Source of the DNA: an uncultured Coriobacteriaceae bacterium
Lineage (GTDB): Bacteria; Actinomycetota; Coriobacteriia; Coriobacteriales; Eggerthellaceae
Direction of reading: 5' to 3'
NCBI GenBank assembly: GCA_900550055.1
Contig: URQU01000044.1
Span: 1-12,950 of the forward strand
DNA: 12,950 nt
Below the pieces are notes generated by a model that was not told the DNA's origin, did not search any database, and worked only from the letters and a program-made list of their open reading frames with translations. The stretch's first letter is position 1. Each line of letters opens with the position of its first letter. A program made the position numbers and the translations under genes. Below are positions 1 to 5,864 of this stretch, one piece after another.

Positions 1-483
1 GCGCGCATGAAAGACGACTTCGTCAGCACGTTCAACGCGGTCAACGACAACTTTCGCAGCATCTTCGCCGCCTTGTTCCCGGGCGGCTCGGCCGAGCTCA
101 TCCTCACCGACCCCGACGACTTGGAGAACACCGGCGTTGAGGTCAGCGCGCAGCCGGCGGGCAAGCGCATCACGAAGATGATGCTCATGTCCGGCGGCGA
201 GAAGTCGCTCACGGCGCTTGCGCTGCTGTTCGCGGTCTACCGCATCCGCAGCGCGCCGTTCTATATCCTCGACGAGGTGGAGGCGGCGCTCGACGACAGC
301 AACCTGCGCAGGCTCACGGCGTATCTGCAGTCCATCCGCAACGACACGCAGCTCATCATGATCACGCACCAGCGCCGCACCATGGAGATGTCCGACGTGC
401 TGTTCGGCGTGTCCATGCAATCCGACGGCGTCACCAAGGTGATCAGCCAGAAGCTCGACCACGCCCTGAAGTACGCGGAGTAG
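1..483 (+). CDS. smc: Chromosome segregation protein SMC, C-terminal part (5' end outside window)
   Basis: This is the C-terminal head of the SMC ATPase, the core of the SMC-ScpAB condensin that compacts and separates chromosomes. The frame is open from base 1, so the ATG at 7 is internal; about 160 residues are present. Visible motifs in order are the ABC signature MSGGEKSLTALALLFA, the Walker B plus D-loop YILDEVEAALDDSN and the H-loop ITHQRRTME. Together they form the C-terminal half of the composite ATP site. The Walker A half, hinge and coiled coils lie upstream of the window. The wording PFYILDEVEAALDD is what I expect for actinobacterial SMC. RecN and RecF/Rad50 relatives share the fold, but the LDEVEAALDD string favours SMC. 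A terminator follows 3 bp after the stop. smc upstream of ftsY is a common bacterial gene order. Confidence 0.95.
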   Translation, partial: ARMKDDFVSTFNAVNDNFRSIFAALFPGGSAELILTDPDDLENTGVEVSAQPAGKRITKMMLMSGGEKSLTALALLFAVYRIRSAPFYILDEVEAALDDSNLRRLTAYLQSIRNDTQLIMITHQRRTMEMSDVLFGVSMQSDGVTKVISQKLDHALKYAE

Positions 484-485
484 GG

Positions 486-510
486 AAGCGGCCCGGCGGC
501 CGCTTTCTTT
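486..510 (+). terminator. Intrinsic terminator after smc
   Basis: A perfect 8-bp stem AAGCGGCC/GGCCGCTT (486-493 with 498-505) closes a 4-nt CGGC loop and is followed by TCTTT. It starts 3 bp after the smc stop codon, so it most likely ends smc transcription and separates it from ftsY. The T-run is short and interrupted by a C. Confidence 0.7.
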
Positions 511-696
511 GCTACGTTGCAGTTCCGGTGTGAGCGGGTTTGCGGGTATGCGGGGAATCCCAGTTGCGGCTGTCGGTGACGCCGGGAATCGGAGGAGCCT
601 TCCGGATGGCGGCAAGGTATCTGGAAGCGTGCTGGTTGTAACCGGTTACCGCTCTACCTTCCCCGTGTAATTCTTGTTCGCCTGCTGCCTGGGATG

Positions 697-722
697 CCTT
701 GCCATCGGTGGCAGGGTATACT
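697..722 (+). promoter_or_regulatory. Possible ftsY promoter -10 with abutting inverted repeat
   Basis: TATACT at 717-722 is a fair sigma-70 -10 element. Immediately upstream is an 8-bp inverted repeat CCTTGCCA/TGGCAGGG with a TCGG loop (697-716, one G-T pair). No good -35 hexamer sits 16-18 bp upstream, so the promoter call is weak. The repeat would cover the spacer and could bind a regulator or simply be chance in GC-rich DNA. It is the only plausible -10 I found between the smc terminator and ftsY. Confidence 0.35.
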
Positions 723-823
723 TCTTCCCGAAAGAAACACGCGGTGCAATCGGCGCTCCGTTGGGAAACGATGCCGAAAGGCGCTGCACAACATGCGACG
801 GTTTGCGACACAAGGGGAGCAAC

Positions 824-1750
824 ATGGGATTTTTCGACCGCATCAGCCAAGGGCTGCAACGTTCTCGCGACAAGTTCAAGGAGGAGATGAACGTCCTTCT
901 CGACCGCGGTCCCGACCTTGATGAGGAGTTCTGGGACGGCCTGGAGGAAACGCTCATCCTGGCCGACATCGGCGGCGCGGCGGCGTGCGACATCGTGGAA
1001 AACCTGCGCGACCAGGCCACGCGTAAGGCGCTTCCCGATGCCTATGCCGTGCTCGACATGCTCAACGATCAGATAGCCGACACCTTCACTGAAGGCGGCC
1101 AGCAGATCCTCGGCGGCGACCCGGCGTGCGTGCTGTTCGTGGGCATCAACGGCACGGGCAAGACCACCACGGTGGGCAAGCTGTCCAAGGAAGCGCACGA
1201 CGCTGGCCGCAAGGTCATCCTGGGCAGCGCCGACACGTTCCGCGCCGCCGCCATCGAGCAGCTTGAGGTGTGGGCGCGCCGCGCCGACGTGGAGATGGTC
1301 ACGCGCGAGCGCGGCGCCGACCCGGCAAGCGTGTGCTACGACACCATCGAGCGCGCCGAGGCCGAAGACGCCGACCTGGTGCTCATCGACACGGCCGGCC
1401 GTCTTCACACCTCGGCAGACCTCATGCGCGAGCTGGCGAAGGTGGTCAACGTGGTGCGCAAGCGCTCGAAGCTGCCCGTCTACACCGTGCTCGTCATCGA
1501 TGCCACCACCGGCCAGAACGGCTTGCAGCAGGCGCGCGAGTTCAACCGCGAGCTCGAGCTGGATGCGCTCATCGTCACGAAGCTCGACGGTACGGCCAAG
1601 GGCGGCATCGCGCTTGCCGTCAGCCACGAGCTTGAGCTGCCCATCATCAAGATCGGCGTGGGCGAGGGCCTTGACGACCTGCGCGACTTCGATGCGCACG
1701 AGTTCGCCCGCGCCCTTGTCGGCGCGTTCGACGAGCGCCAGGCGAAGTAG
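824..1750 (+). CDS. ftsY: Signal recognition particle receptor FtsY
   Basis: FtsY is the membrane-associated SRP receptor GTPase that docks the Ffh-ribosome complex at the translocon. The ATG at 824 is chosen because AAGGGGAG (812-819) sits 4 nt upstream and the protein then opens with MGFFDRISQGLQ, the usual amphipathic start of an NG-only FtsY; the longer frame from 674 adds unrelated residues. At 308 aa it lacks the acidic A domain of the E. coli protein. The N domain spans about residues 20-90 and the G domain 100-308. Motifs are G1 GINGTGKTTT (107-116), DTFRAAA (137-143), DTAGR (189-193), TKLDGTAKGG (252-261) and closing GVGEGLDDL (278-286). All catalytic motifs are intact. The next gene begins 12 bp downstream, so the two are probably cotranscribed. 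Confidence 0.97.
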   Translation: MGFFDRISQGLQRSRDKFKEEMNVLLDRGPDLDEEFWDGLEETLILADIGGAAACDIVENLRDQATRKALPDAYAVLDMLNDQIADTFTEGGQQILGGDPACVLFVGINGTGKTTTVGKLSKEAHDAGRKVILGSADTFRAAAIEQLEVWARRADVEMVTRERGADPASVCYDTIERAEAEDADLVLIDTAGRLHTSADLMRELAKVVNVVRKRSKLPVYTVLVIDATTGQNGLQQAREFNRELELDALIVTKLDGTAKGGIALAVSHELELPIIKIGVGEGLDDLRDFDAHEFARALVGAFDERQAK

Positions 1751-1762
1751 GGGAGTCAAGCC

Positions 1763-2764
1763 ATGAGCGCCGTTATCGAGCAGGTTTTCTCCGACCCGGA
1801 CATTTACAAGATCGAGGTGCCGTTCGAAAACCTCTCCACGTCCGCCACGAACTGCTACGTCATGAAAGACGGCGGCGACGTGCTGGTGGTTGATACGGGG
1901 GCGCCCACCGACGAGGGTGCGGCCGTGCTCTCCGATGCGCTTGACAAGCTGAAAGTCGACCGCGATTGCGCCACGTGGTTTCTCACGCACCTGCACATGG
2001 ACCACGCCGGCTTGGTCGATCAGGTTGTGCCCCATGGCGGTTTTCTGCTCTATGGAGCCACGGAGGCTGCCACCGTGCGCGCTACGCGTACGGGCATGTT
2101 TCTTGATTCGCTGCGTCGCGAGTACCGTCGGCAGGGCGTGCCGATCGGGAGCCTTTCGGTGGCGGCGCGCTTGGGCATCGAGGTGCAGATGTTCGACCCC
2201 GATCGCCTTCGCTCTTGCCTTATGCACGACGGTGACGAGGTGACGGTTGGCCGCTATACGTTGCGCGTGGTTGAAACGCCTGGTCACACGGCTGGCCATC
2301 TGGCGCTGTACGAGCCGAGCAACGGAATCCTGTTCGGCGGCGACCATGCGCTGTTCGTGATCAGCCCTTCGATCGCGTTGTTCCCCGATCGAAAAGATGG
2401 TCTGCAGGCATACTTCGACAGCATGCAGAAGGTGCACAACCTGCACGTGAAGCATCTGTTCCATTCCCACGGCCCCATTCGCGATGATTTCGAAGACCGT
2501 TTCACATGGCTAGTGGAACACCACCGCAAGCGCCTGGATGAGGCGATCGGCATCATCGAGCGCATCCCGCACCTTACCGGCTACAAGATCATCCGAACGC
2601 TGAAATGGAACGTTCCGTTCGACGACTGGGACGATGTCCCCATCATGCAGCGCTACATCATGCTCACCCAGGGAGTCGTGTACCTCAACCATCTCGTGGA
2701 CACTGGCAGGATCGTCGCCAAAGACTACGGCGACGGCATCCTGCTTTACGAATCTGCACGCTAA
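1763..2764 (+). CDS. Metallo-beta-lactamase-fold hydrolase, cotranscribed with ftsY
   Basis: A 333-aa enzyme of the metallo-beta-lactamase (MBL) superfamily. Metal-binding residues are all visible: H76-x-H78-x-D80-H81 in THLHMDHAG, H175 in ETPGHTAGH, the bridging D194 in GGDHAL and H236 in HSHGP, so a two-metal site is expected. Residues after about 250 form a helical C-terminal region ending in a segment (300-333) that looks like a small winged helix, as in LACTB2-like MBL proteins. Such enzymes act on thioesters, lactones, phosphodiesters or RNA, and the substrate cannot be read from sequence. The start follows GGGGAG (1750-1755). No signal peptide is seen, so it is probably cytoplasmic. 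It sits between ftsY and ffh, where Firmicutes usually carry ylxM. A terminator follows at once. Confidence 0.9.
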   Translation: MSAVIEQVFSDPDIYKIEVPFENLSTSATNCYVMKDGGDVLVVDTGAPTDEGAAVLSDALDKLKVDRDCATWFLTHLHMDHAGLVDQVVPHGGFLLYGATEAATVRATRTGMFLDSLRREYRRQGVPIGSLSVAARLGIEVQMFDPDRLRSCLMHDGDEVTVGRYTLRVVETPGHTAGHLALYEPSNGILFGGDHALFVISPSIALFPDRKDGLQAYFDSMQKVHNLHVKHLFHSHGPIRDDFEDRFTWLVEHHRKRLDEAIGIIERIPHLTGYKIIRTLKWNVPFDDWDDVPIMQRYIMLTQGVVYLNHLVDTGRIVAKDYGDGILLYESAR

Positions 2765-2771
2765 GCATCCT

Positions 2772-2806
2772 CGAAGCGGGCCCTTATGGGCTCGCTTCGC
2801 TGTTTT
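2772..2806 (+). terminator. Strong intrinsic terminator after the MBL gene
   Basis: A 12-bp stem (2772-2783 with 2788-2799, CGAAGCGGGCCC against GGGCTCGCTTCG, one G-U pair) closes a TTAT loop and is followed by CTGTTTT. It lies 7 bp past the MBL stop and ends the ftsY-MBL unit, which means ffh needs its own promoter. Confidence 0.85.
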
Positions 2807-2810
2807 GCCG

Positions 2811-2846
2811 GCCGAAGGTTTCCGCCCGCCGCCCTTCGGCTATAAT
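2811..2846 (+). promoter_or_regulatory. ffh promoter: TATAAT -10 with abutting 8-bp inverted repeat
   Basis: A consensus TATAAT lies at 2841-2846, 44 bp before the ffh ATG and just after the preceding terminator. The -35 is poor (TTTCCG at 2819-2824, 16-bp spacer). A perfect inverted repeat GCCGAAGG (2811-2818) / CCTTCGGC (2833-2840) spans the -35 and spacer, and its right arm touches the -10. A weak -35 overlapped by a repeat suggests possible control by a DNA-binding protein; that part is inference. Confidence 0.65.
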
Positions 2847-2890
2847 CCAAAAGATTGTAAGCACACGTGACACGCAAGAAGAGGCGCTTC

Positions 2891-4303
2891 ATGTTCGATA
2901 ACCTTTCCGATCGCCTGCAAGGCATCTTCTCGGGCCTGCGCGGCAAGGGCCGCCTGACCGAGGACGACATCAACTCCGCCATGCGCGAGGTTCGCATGGC
3001 CATGCTCGAAGCCGACGTCAACTTCAAGGTGGTCAAGCAGTTCGTGGCGCGCACGAAGGAGCGCTGCCTTGATGCCGAGGTGCTCGACTCCCTGTCCCCG
3101 ACGCAAAACGTCATCAAGATTGTCACCGACGAGCTCACCGAGCTGCTCGGCCGCACCGACAGCAAGCTGGTGCTCTCCAGCCGCATCCCCAACGTCATCA
3201 TGCTGGTGGGCCTGCAGGGCTCCGGTAAAACCACCGCGGCCGCCAAGCTGGCGTACCGTCTGAAGCAGGAAGGACACAGCCCGCTGCTGGCCGCCTGCGA
3301 CGTTTATCGTCCCGCCGCAGCAGACCAGCTGGAAACGCTCGGCAACGAGATCGGCGTGCGCGTGTTCCGCGGCGACGGCAAGGACCCGGTGGCCATCGCC
3401 AAGGGAGGCGTGCAGGACGCCATCGACAACCTGCGCGACGTGGTCATCGTCGACACGGCGGGTCGTTTGCACGTCGACGAGCAGATGATGGAAGAGGCCC
3501 AGGCCATCAAGTCGGCGGTGAAGCCCGACCAGATCCTTATGGTCGTCGACGCCATGACCGGCCAGGACGTGGTCAACGTGGCCGCGGCCTTCTCCGAGCG
3601 CGTCGATTTCGACGGCGTCATCATGTCGAAGATGGACGGCGACGCCCGCGGCGGCGGCGCGCTTTCCATCCGCGAGGTCACGGGCAAGCCCATCAAGTTC
3701 ATCAGCGCCGGCGAGAAGCCCGACTCTCTCGAGGAGTTCCACCCCGACCGCATGGCCCGCCGCATCCTGGGCATGGGCGATATGCTCAGCCTCATCGAGT
3801 CGGCGGTGAAGGTCCAGCAGCAGGAAGAGGAGCAGGCCGAGACCGAGCGTCTCATGAAAAGCCAGCTCACGCTCAACGACTTCGTCACCATGAACCGCCA
3901 GATCCGCAAGATGGGCGGCGTCTCAAAGCTCATCAGCGCCCTTCCCGGTGGCGACAAGGCCTTAGGCCAGGGCCAGGTCGACGAGGGCGCGCTCGATCGC
4001 ATGGAGGTGATCATCAACTCCATGACCAAGGCCGAGCGCGAGAAGCCCGACCTGCTCAACGGCAGCCGCCGCGCCCGCATCGCCGCCGGCGCCGGCGTGT
4101 CGGTCACCGAGGTCAACCAGCTCATGAAGAAGTTCAATGAGACGAAGAAGATGATGAAACGCATGATGCCGGCAGTCGAGGACATGGGCGGCAAGGGTAA
4201 GAAGGGCAAGAAGGGCAAGCGTCGCCGCGGCATCCCGGGCATGGGCGGCATGAAGATGTCGGATCTGAAGAAGATCCAGGACATGATGGGCGACATCAAA
4301 TAG
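2891..4303 (+). CDS. ffh: Signal recognition particle GTPase Ffh (SRP54)
   Basis: Ffh binds SRP RNA and signal sequences of nascent membrane and secreted proteins and pairs with FtsY. The ATG at 2891 is preferred over an in-frame GTG at 2867: AAGAAGAGG lies 6 nt upstream and the protein then starts MFDNLSDRLQ, the family's usual opening. It is 470 aa, close to the normal length. The N domain covers about 1-90 and the G domain 95-295, with GLQGSGKTT (107-115), DVYRPAAADQL (137-147), DTAGR (188-192), SKMDGDARGG (246-255) and GEKPDSLEEF (274-283). The methionine-rich M domain runs from about 325 and includes the RNA-binding segment around SRRARIAAGAG (392-402). The tail is rich in Lys, Gly and Met. 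The G4 motif reads SKMD where TKLD is usual, a conservative change. Confidence 0.98.
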   Translation: MFDNLSDRLQGIFSGLRGKGRLTEDDINSAMREVRMAMLEADVNFKVVKQFVARTKERCLDAEVLDSLSPTQNVIKIVTDELTELLGRTDSKLVLSSRIPNVIMLVGLQGSGKTTAAAKLAYRLKQEGHSPLLAACDVYRPAAADQLETLGNEIGVRVFRGDGKDPVAIAKGGVQDAIDNLRDVVIVDTAGRLHVDEQMMEEAQAIKSAVKPDQILMVVDAMTGQDVVNVAAAFSERVDFDGVIMSKMDGDARGGGALSIREVTGKPIKFISAGEKPDSLEEFHPDRMARRILGMGDMLSLIESAVKVQQQEEEQAETERLMKSQLTLNDFVTMNRQIRKMGGVSKLISALPGGDKALGQGQVDEGALDRMEVIINSMTKAEREKPDLLNGSRRARIAAGAGVSVTEVNQLMKKFNETKKMMKRMMPAVEDMGGKGKKGKKGKRRRGIPGMGGMKMSDLKKIQDMMGDIK

Positions 4304-4500
4304 CCTGCTTTCTTGCCAGCAGCCGAAACCATCCAACGCCGCCGAATGCGCGTCGTCTATGCCGGCCCTGTGATGTTCCCGGCAGCCGTCGATAGGGACG
4401 CTTTCGGCAACGTGAATCGCAGCGCTTGGCCAAATCTGCGAAACTGATAGCAATCAAAAGGCGCACAAGGGGAGCGCCCGATACGTGAAAGGGGAAACCT

Positions 4501-5007
4501 ATGGAGCTGCAGATCCGTCCGTACACCGCCGACGATATCAAGGCGATGGTGCGCATCTGGAATGAAGTTGTGGAAGCGGGTGATGCGTTCCCGCAGGTCA
4601 CGCCGCTGACCGAGCAGAACGCCGACGAGTTCTTCTCCGCTCAGACCGCTACCATGGTGGCCGACGTCAACGGTATCATCTTCGGTATGTACATCCTGCA
4701 TCCCAACGGCATCGGGCGTTGCGCGCACATCGCCAACGCCAGCTTCGCCGTGGCGTCCGCCTCGCGAGGCCTCGGCCTTGGCCGCAAGCTGGTGGAGAAC
4801 TGCATCGAGACCTGCGGCAAGAAGGGTTTCCGCGGCCTTCAGTTCAACGCCGTGGTCGCCTCCAACGAGTCCGCGCAGCATCTGTACGAGTCCATGGGCT
4901 TCACGAAGGTCGGCATGATCCCCGGCGGCTTCATCAACGGCCTGGGCGGCTACGAGGACATGTTCATCTACTACATCGACACGCTCGACACCGCCCAGCC
5001 CTGCTGA
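4501..5007 (+). CDS. GNAT-family N-acetyltransferase
   Basis: A 168-aa GCN5-related acetyltransferase, transferring an acetyl (or other acyl) group from CoA to an amine or peptide. The acetyl-CoA pyrophosphate-binding motif A is seen as RGLGLGRKL (89-97), and motif B as NESAQHLYESMGF (122-134), the usual N-x-x-A-x-x-x-Y-x-x-x-GF pattern. The start follows a strong ribosome site GAAAGGGGA (4487-4495). It has 197 bp of non-coding DNA before it and about 350 bp after it, so it looks like a single-gene unit; a weak TTGGCC (4426) / TAGCAA (4448) pair with a 16-bp spacer could be its promoter. The substrate cannot be inferred. It resembles phosphinothricin-acetyltransferase-like GNATs in general layout only. 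Confidence 0.87.
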   Translation: MELQIRPYTADDIKAMVRIWNEVVEAGDAFPQVTPLTEQNADEFFSAQTATMVADVNGIIFGMYILHPNGIGRCAHIANASFAVASASRGLGLGRKLVENCIETCGKKGFRGLQFNAVVASNESAQHLYESMGFTKVGMIPGGFINGLGGYEDMFIYYIDTLDTAQPC

Positions 5008-5093
5008 GGCTGATCGACTGCCCGGTCGGGTTTGGGGCTCAAAGGTGCTGCGAAAAGCAAGCTTCCCTCACCGGCAGCTTTTCTAGCCGCGAC

Positions 5094-5172
5094 GTCGGAC
5101 GCTTTGGGGACGTAGCGTTAAGTGTCCAAGGCTTCGCCGGACACTTAACGCTACGTCCCCAAAGCGTCCGAC
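5094..5172. repeat. Perfect 34-bp inverted repeat with 11-nt centre (REP/BIME- or MITE-like)
   Basis: The left arm 5094-5127 is the exact reverse complement of the right arm 5139-5172: 34 of 34 bases pair. The 11-nt centre 5128-5138 contains a further 3-bp GGC/GCC stem with a TTC loop. Each arm runs from GTCGGACGC through TTTGGGGACG to GTTAAGTGTCC (left-arm orientation), and each can also fold on itself by GGAC/GTCC pairing. There is no T-run on either side, so a plain intrinsic terminator is unlikely. Two inverted copies of a short palindromic unit in a gap is the layout of REP/BIME elements mobilised by REP-associated Y1 transposases, or of a small MITE. No transposase is in the window, and copy number in the genome is unknown. 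Confidence 0.9.
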
Positions 5173-5253
5173 CCAAAGGCTCCCGAGTGCTCGTTGCAGC
5201 CCTCCATTTGTCCGCTTTATTCGTGAACACCTGGTGATAACCGAAGCGAAGGC

Positions 5254-5282
5254 TTGTCAATCGAGGCTTTTCGCCTTATCAT
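5254..5282 (+). promoter_or_regulatory. Sigma-70 promoter of the rpsP operon
   Basis: TTGTCA (5254-5259) and TATCAT (5277-5282) are separated by exactly 17 bp, the best promoter in the window. The predicted start is near 5289, giving a leader of about 74 nt before rpsP. A short AGGC/GCCT repeat in the spacer (5264-5267 with 5273-5276) abuts the -10. It would drive rpsP-khpA-rimM-trmD. Confidence 0.8.
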
Positions 5283-5362
5283 AAACAACTGCTGTTTTGC
5301 TGCGCGCTTTTTTGCGGGCTGGCAAAGAGGATTCAAGTAAGAACAAGAAGGAGTTACTCTTC

Positions 5363-5605
5363 ATGGTTAAGATTCGCCTGGCCCGTCACGGCGCCAAGAA
5401 GCGTCCGTACTACCGTATCGTCGTTGCCGATGCCCGTTGCCCGCGCGACGGCAAGTTCATTGACGACATCGGCCGTTACAATCCGCTGACCGAGCCCGCA
5501 ATGATCAAGATCGACCTGGAGAAGTGCGATAAGTGGCTGGCCAACGGCGCTCAGCCCACCGACACGGTTGCCGCCCTCATCAAGAAGTTCCGCGAGCAGG
5601 CGTAA
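5363..5605 (+). CDS. rpsP: 30S ribosomal protein S16
   Basis: S16 is a small-subunit protein that binds 16S rRNA early and stabilises its 5' domain. The ATG at 5363 gives 80 aa, the standard length, and the typical start MVKIRLARHGAKKRPYYRIV, followed by VADARCPRDGKFI and the conserved IGRYNPL. An in-frame TTG at 5297 would add 22 unrelated residues and is rejected; AGAAGGAG (5346-5353) lies 9 nt before the chosen ATG. It is the first gene of the classical rpsP-khpA-rimM-trmD operon, driven by the promoter at 5254-5282. khpA begins 4 bp after its stop. Confidence 0.98.
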   Translation: MVKIRLARHGAKKRPYYRIVVADARCPRDGKFIDDIGRYNPLTEPAMIKIDLEKCDKWLANGAQPTDTVAALIKKFREQA

Positions 5606-5609
5606 GCTT

Positions 5610-5864
5610 ATGGCGACGCAGACCGAGGAAATCGCTGGGCTCGTAGAGTCCGTGATCCGTCCGCTCATCGATAACCCGGACGACTTGGTCATCGATGCGC
5701 GCGAAACCGAAGATGGCTCCATCTTCGTCGAGGTTCGTGTCAATGAGGAGGACGCGGGCAAGGTCATCGGCCGTCAGGGCCGTGTGATCAAGGCCATCCG
5801 CACGCTCGCTCGTGCCGCGGCATCTTCCACGAACACCCATGTCGACGTGGAGCTGCTCGATTAA
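5610..5864 (+). CDS. khpA: KH-domain RNA-binding protein KhpA
   Basis: A small RNA-binding protein (84 aa) of the KhpA family, which pairs with KhpB/EloR in other bacteria to bind RNAs and influence cell elongation and division. It consists of one KH domain with the GxxG loop at 54-57 (IGRQG) inside KVIGRQGRVIKAIRTL. The ATG at 5610 is chosen because it follows the rpsP stop by 4 bp and yields the usual family length; the longer in-frame start at 5568 overlaps rpsP and adds a low-complexity stretch. Its ribosome site AGCAGG (5595-5600) lies within the end of rpsP. The stop overlaps the rimM start by one base (TAATG), pointing to translational coupling. KhpB is not in the window. Confidence 0.94.
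   Translation: MATQTEEIAGLVESVIRPLIDNPDDLVIDARETEDGSIFVEVRVNEEDAGKVIGRQGRVIKAIRTLARAAASSTNTHVDVELLD

Larger units (their letters stand above)
484..823. other. 340-bp intergenic gap between smc and ftsY
   Basis: The gap holds the smc terminator at its left end, a 12-bp palindrome GTAACCGGTTAC at 638-649, an 8-bp hairpin at 697-716 that touches a TATACT hexamer at 717-722, and the ftsY ribosome binding site. I see no credible gene. The open frame upstream of ftsY from 674 encodes about 50 residues unlike the FtsY family. The opposite-strand frames here are tails of ORFs that mirror ftsY. About 100 nt of 5' leader would separate the putative promoter from ftsY. Confidence 0.6.
5008..5362. other. 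355-bp intergenic gap between the GNAT gene and rpsP
   Basis: The gap holds a loose hairpin GAAAAGC/GCTTTTC (5052-5058 with 5077-5083, 18-nt loop) that might end the GNAT transcript, the long perfect inverted repeat at 5094-5172, a well-formed sigma-70 promoter at 5254-5282, and a roughly 70-nt rpsP leader. The leader has a T6 run at about 5308 but no stem before it. A frame from TTG 5297 into rpsP is only an in-frame extension. I see no gene here. Confidence 0.6.

Noticed and set aside
638..649. 12-bp perfect palindrome GTAACCGGTTAC in the smc-ftsY gap
   Set aside because: About three 12-bp palindromes are expected by chance in a window of this size, and it is not close to a promoter element. 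A related CCGGTTACC follows glyS, but is not palindromic.
809..820. 12-mer CACAAGGGGAGC shared with 4464-4475
   Set aside because: The first copy is the ftsY ribosome binding site. The second is purine-rich leader upstream of the GNAT gene and not followed by a usable start. Probably chance in Shine-Dalgarno-like sequence.
674..823. N-terminal extension of ftsY from an upstream in-frame start
   Set aside because: The added 50 residues are Cys/Arg-rich, unlike FtsY A domains, and a good ribosome site precedes the ATG at 824.
512..2470. 652-codon open frame on the - strand opposite ftsY and the MBL gene
   Set aside because: It mirrors two clearly recognised genes. GC-rich third positions remove stops from the opposite strand. 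The product is rich in His, Val, Arg and Ala, shows no domain and has no convincing ribosome site.
3626..3640. Ffh G4 motif reading SKMDG instead of TKLDG
   Set aside because: Ser for Thr and Met for Leu are conservative, the specificity Asp is kept, and all other motifs are intact.
4360..4384. TGCCGG/CCGGCA hairpin between ffh and the GNAT gene
   Set aside because: Six pairs with a 13-nt loop and no T-run. Not credible as a terminator, so the end of the ffh transcript remains unassigned.
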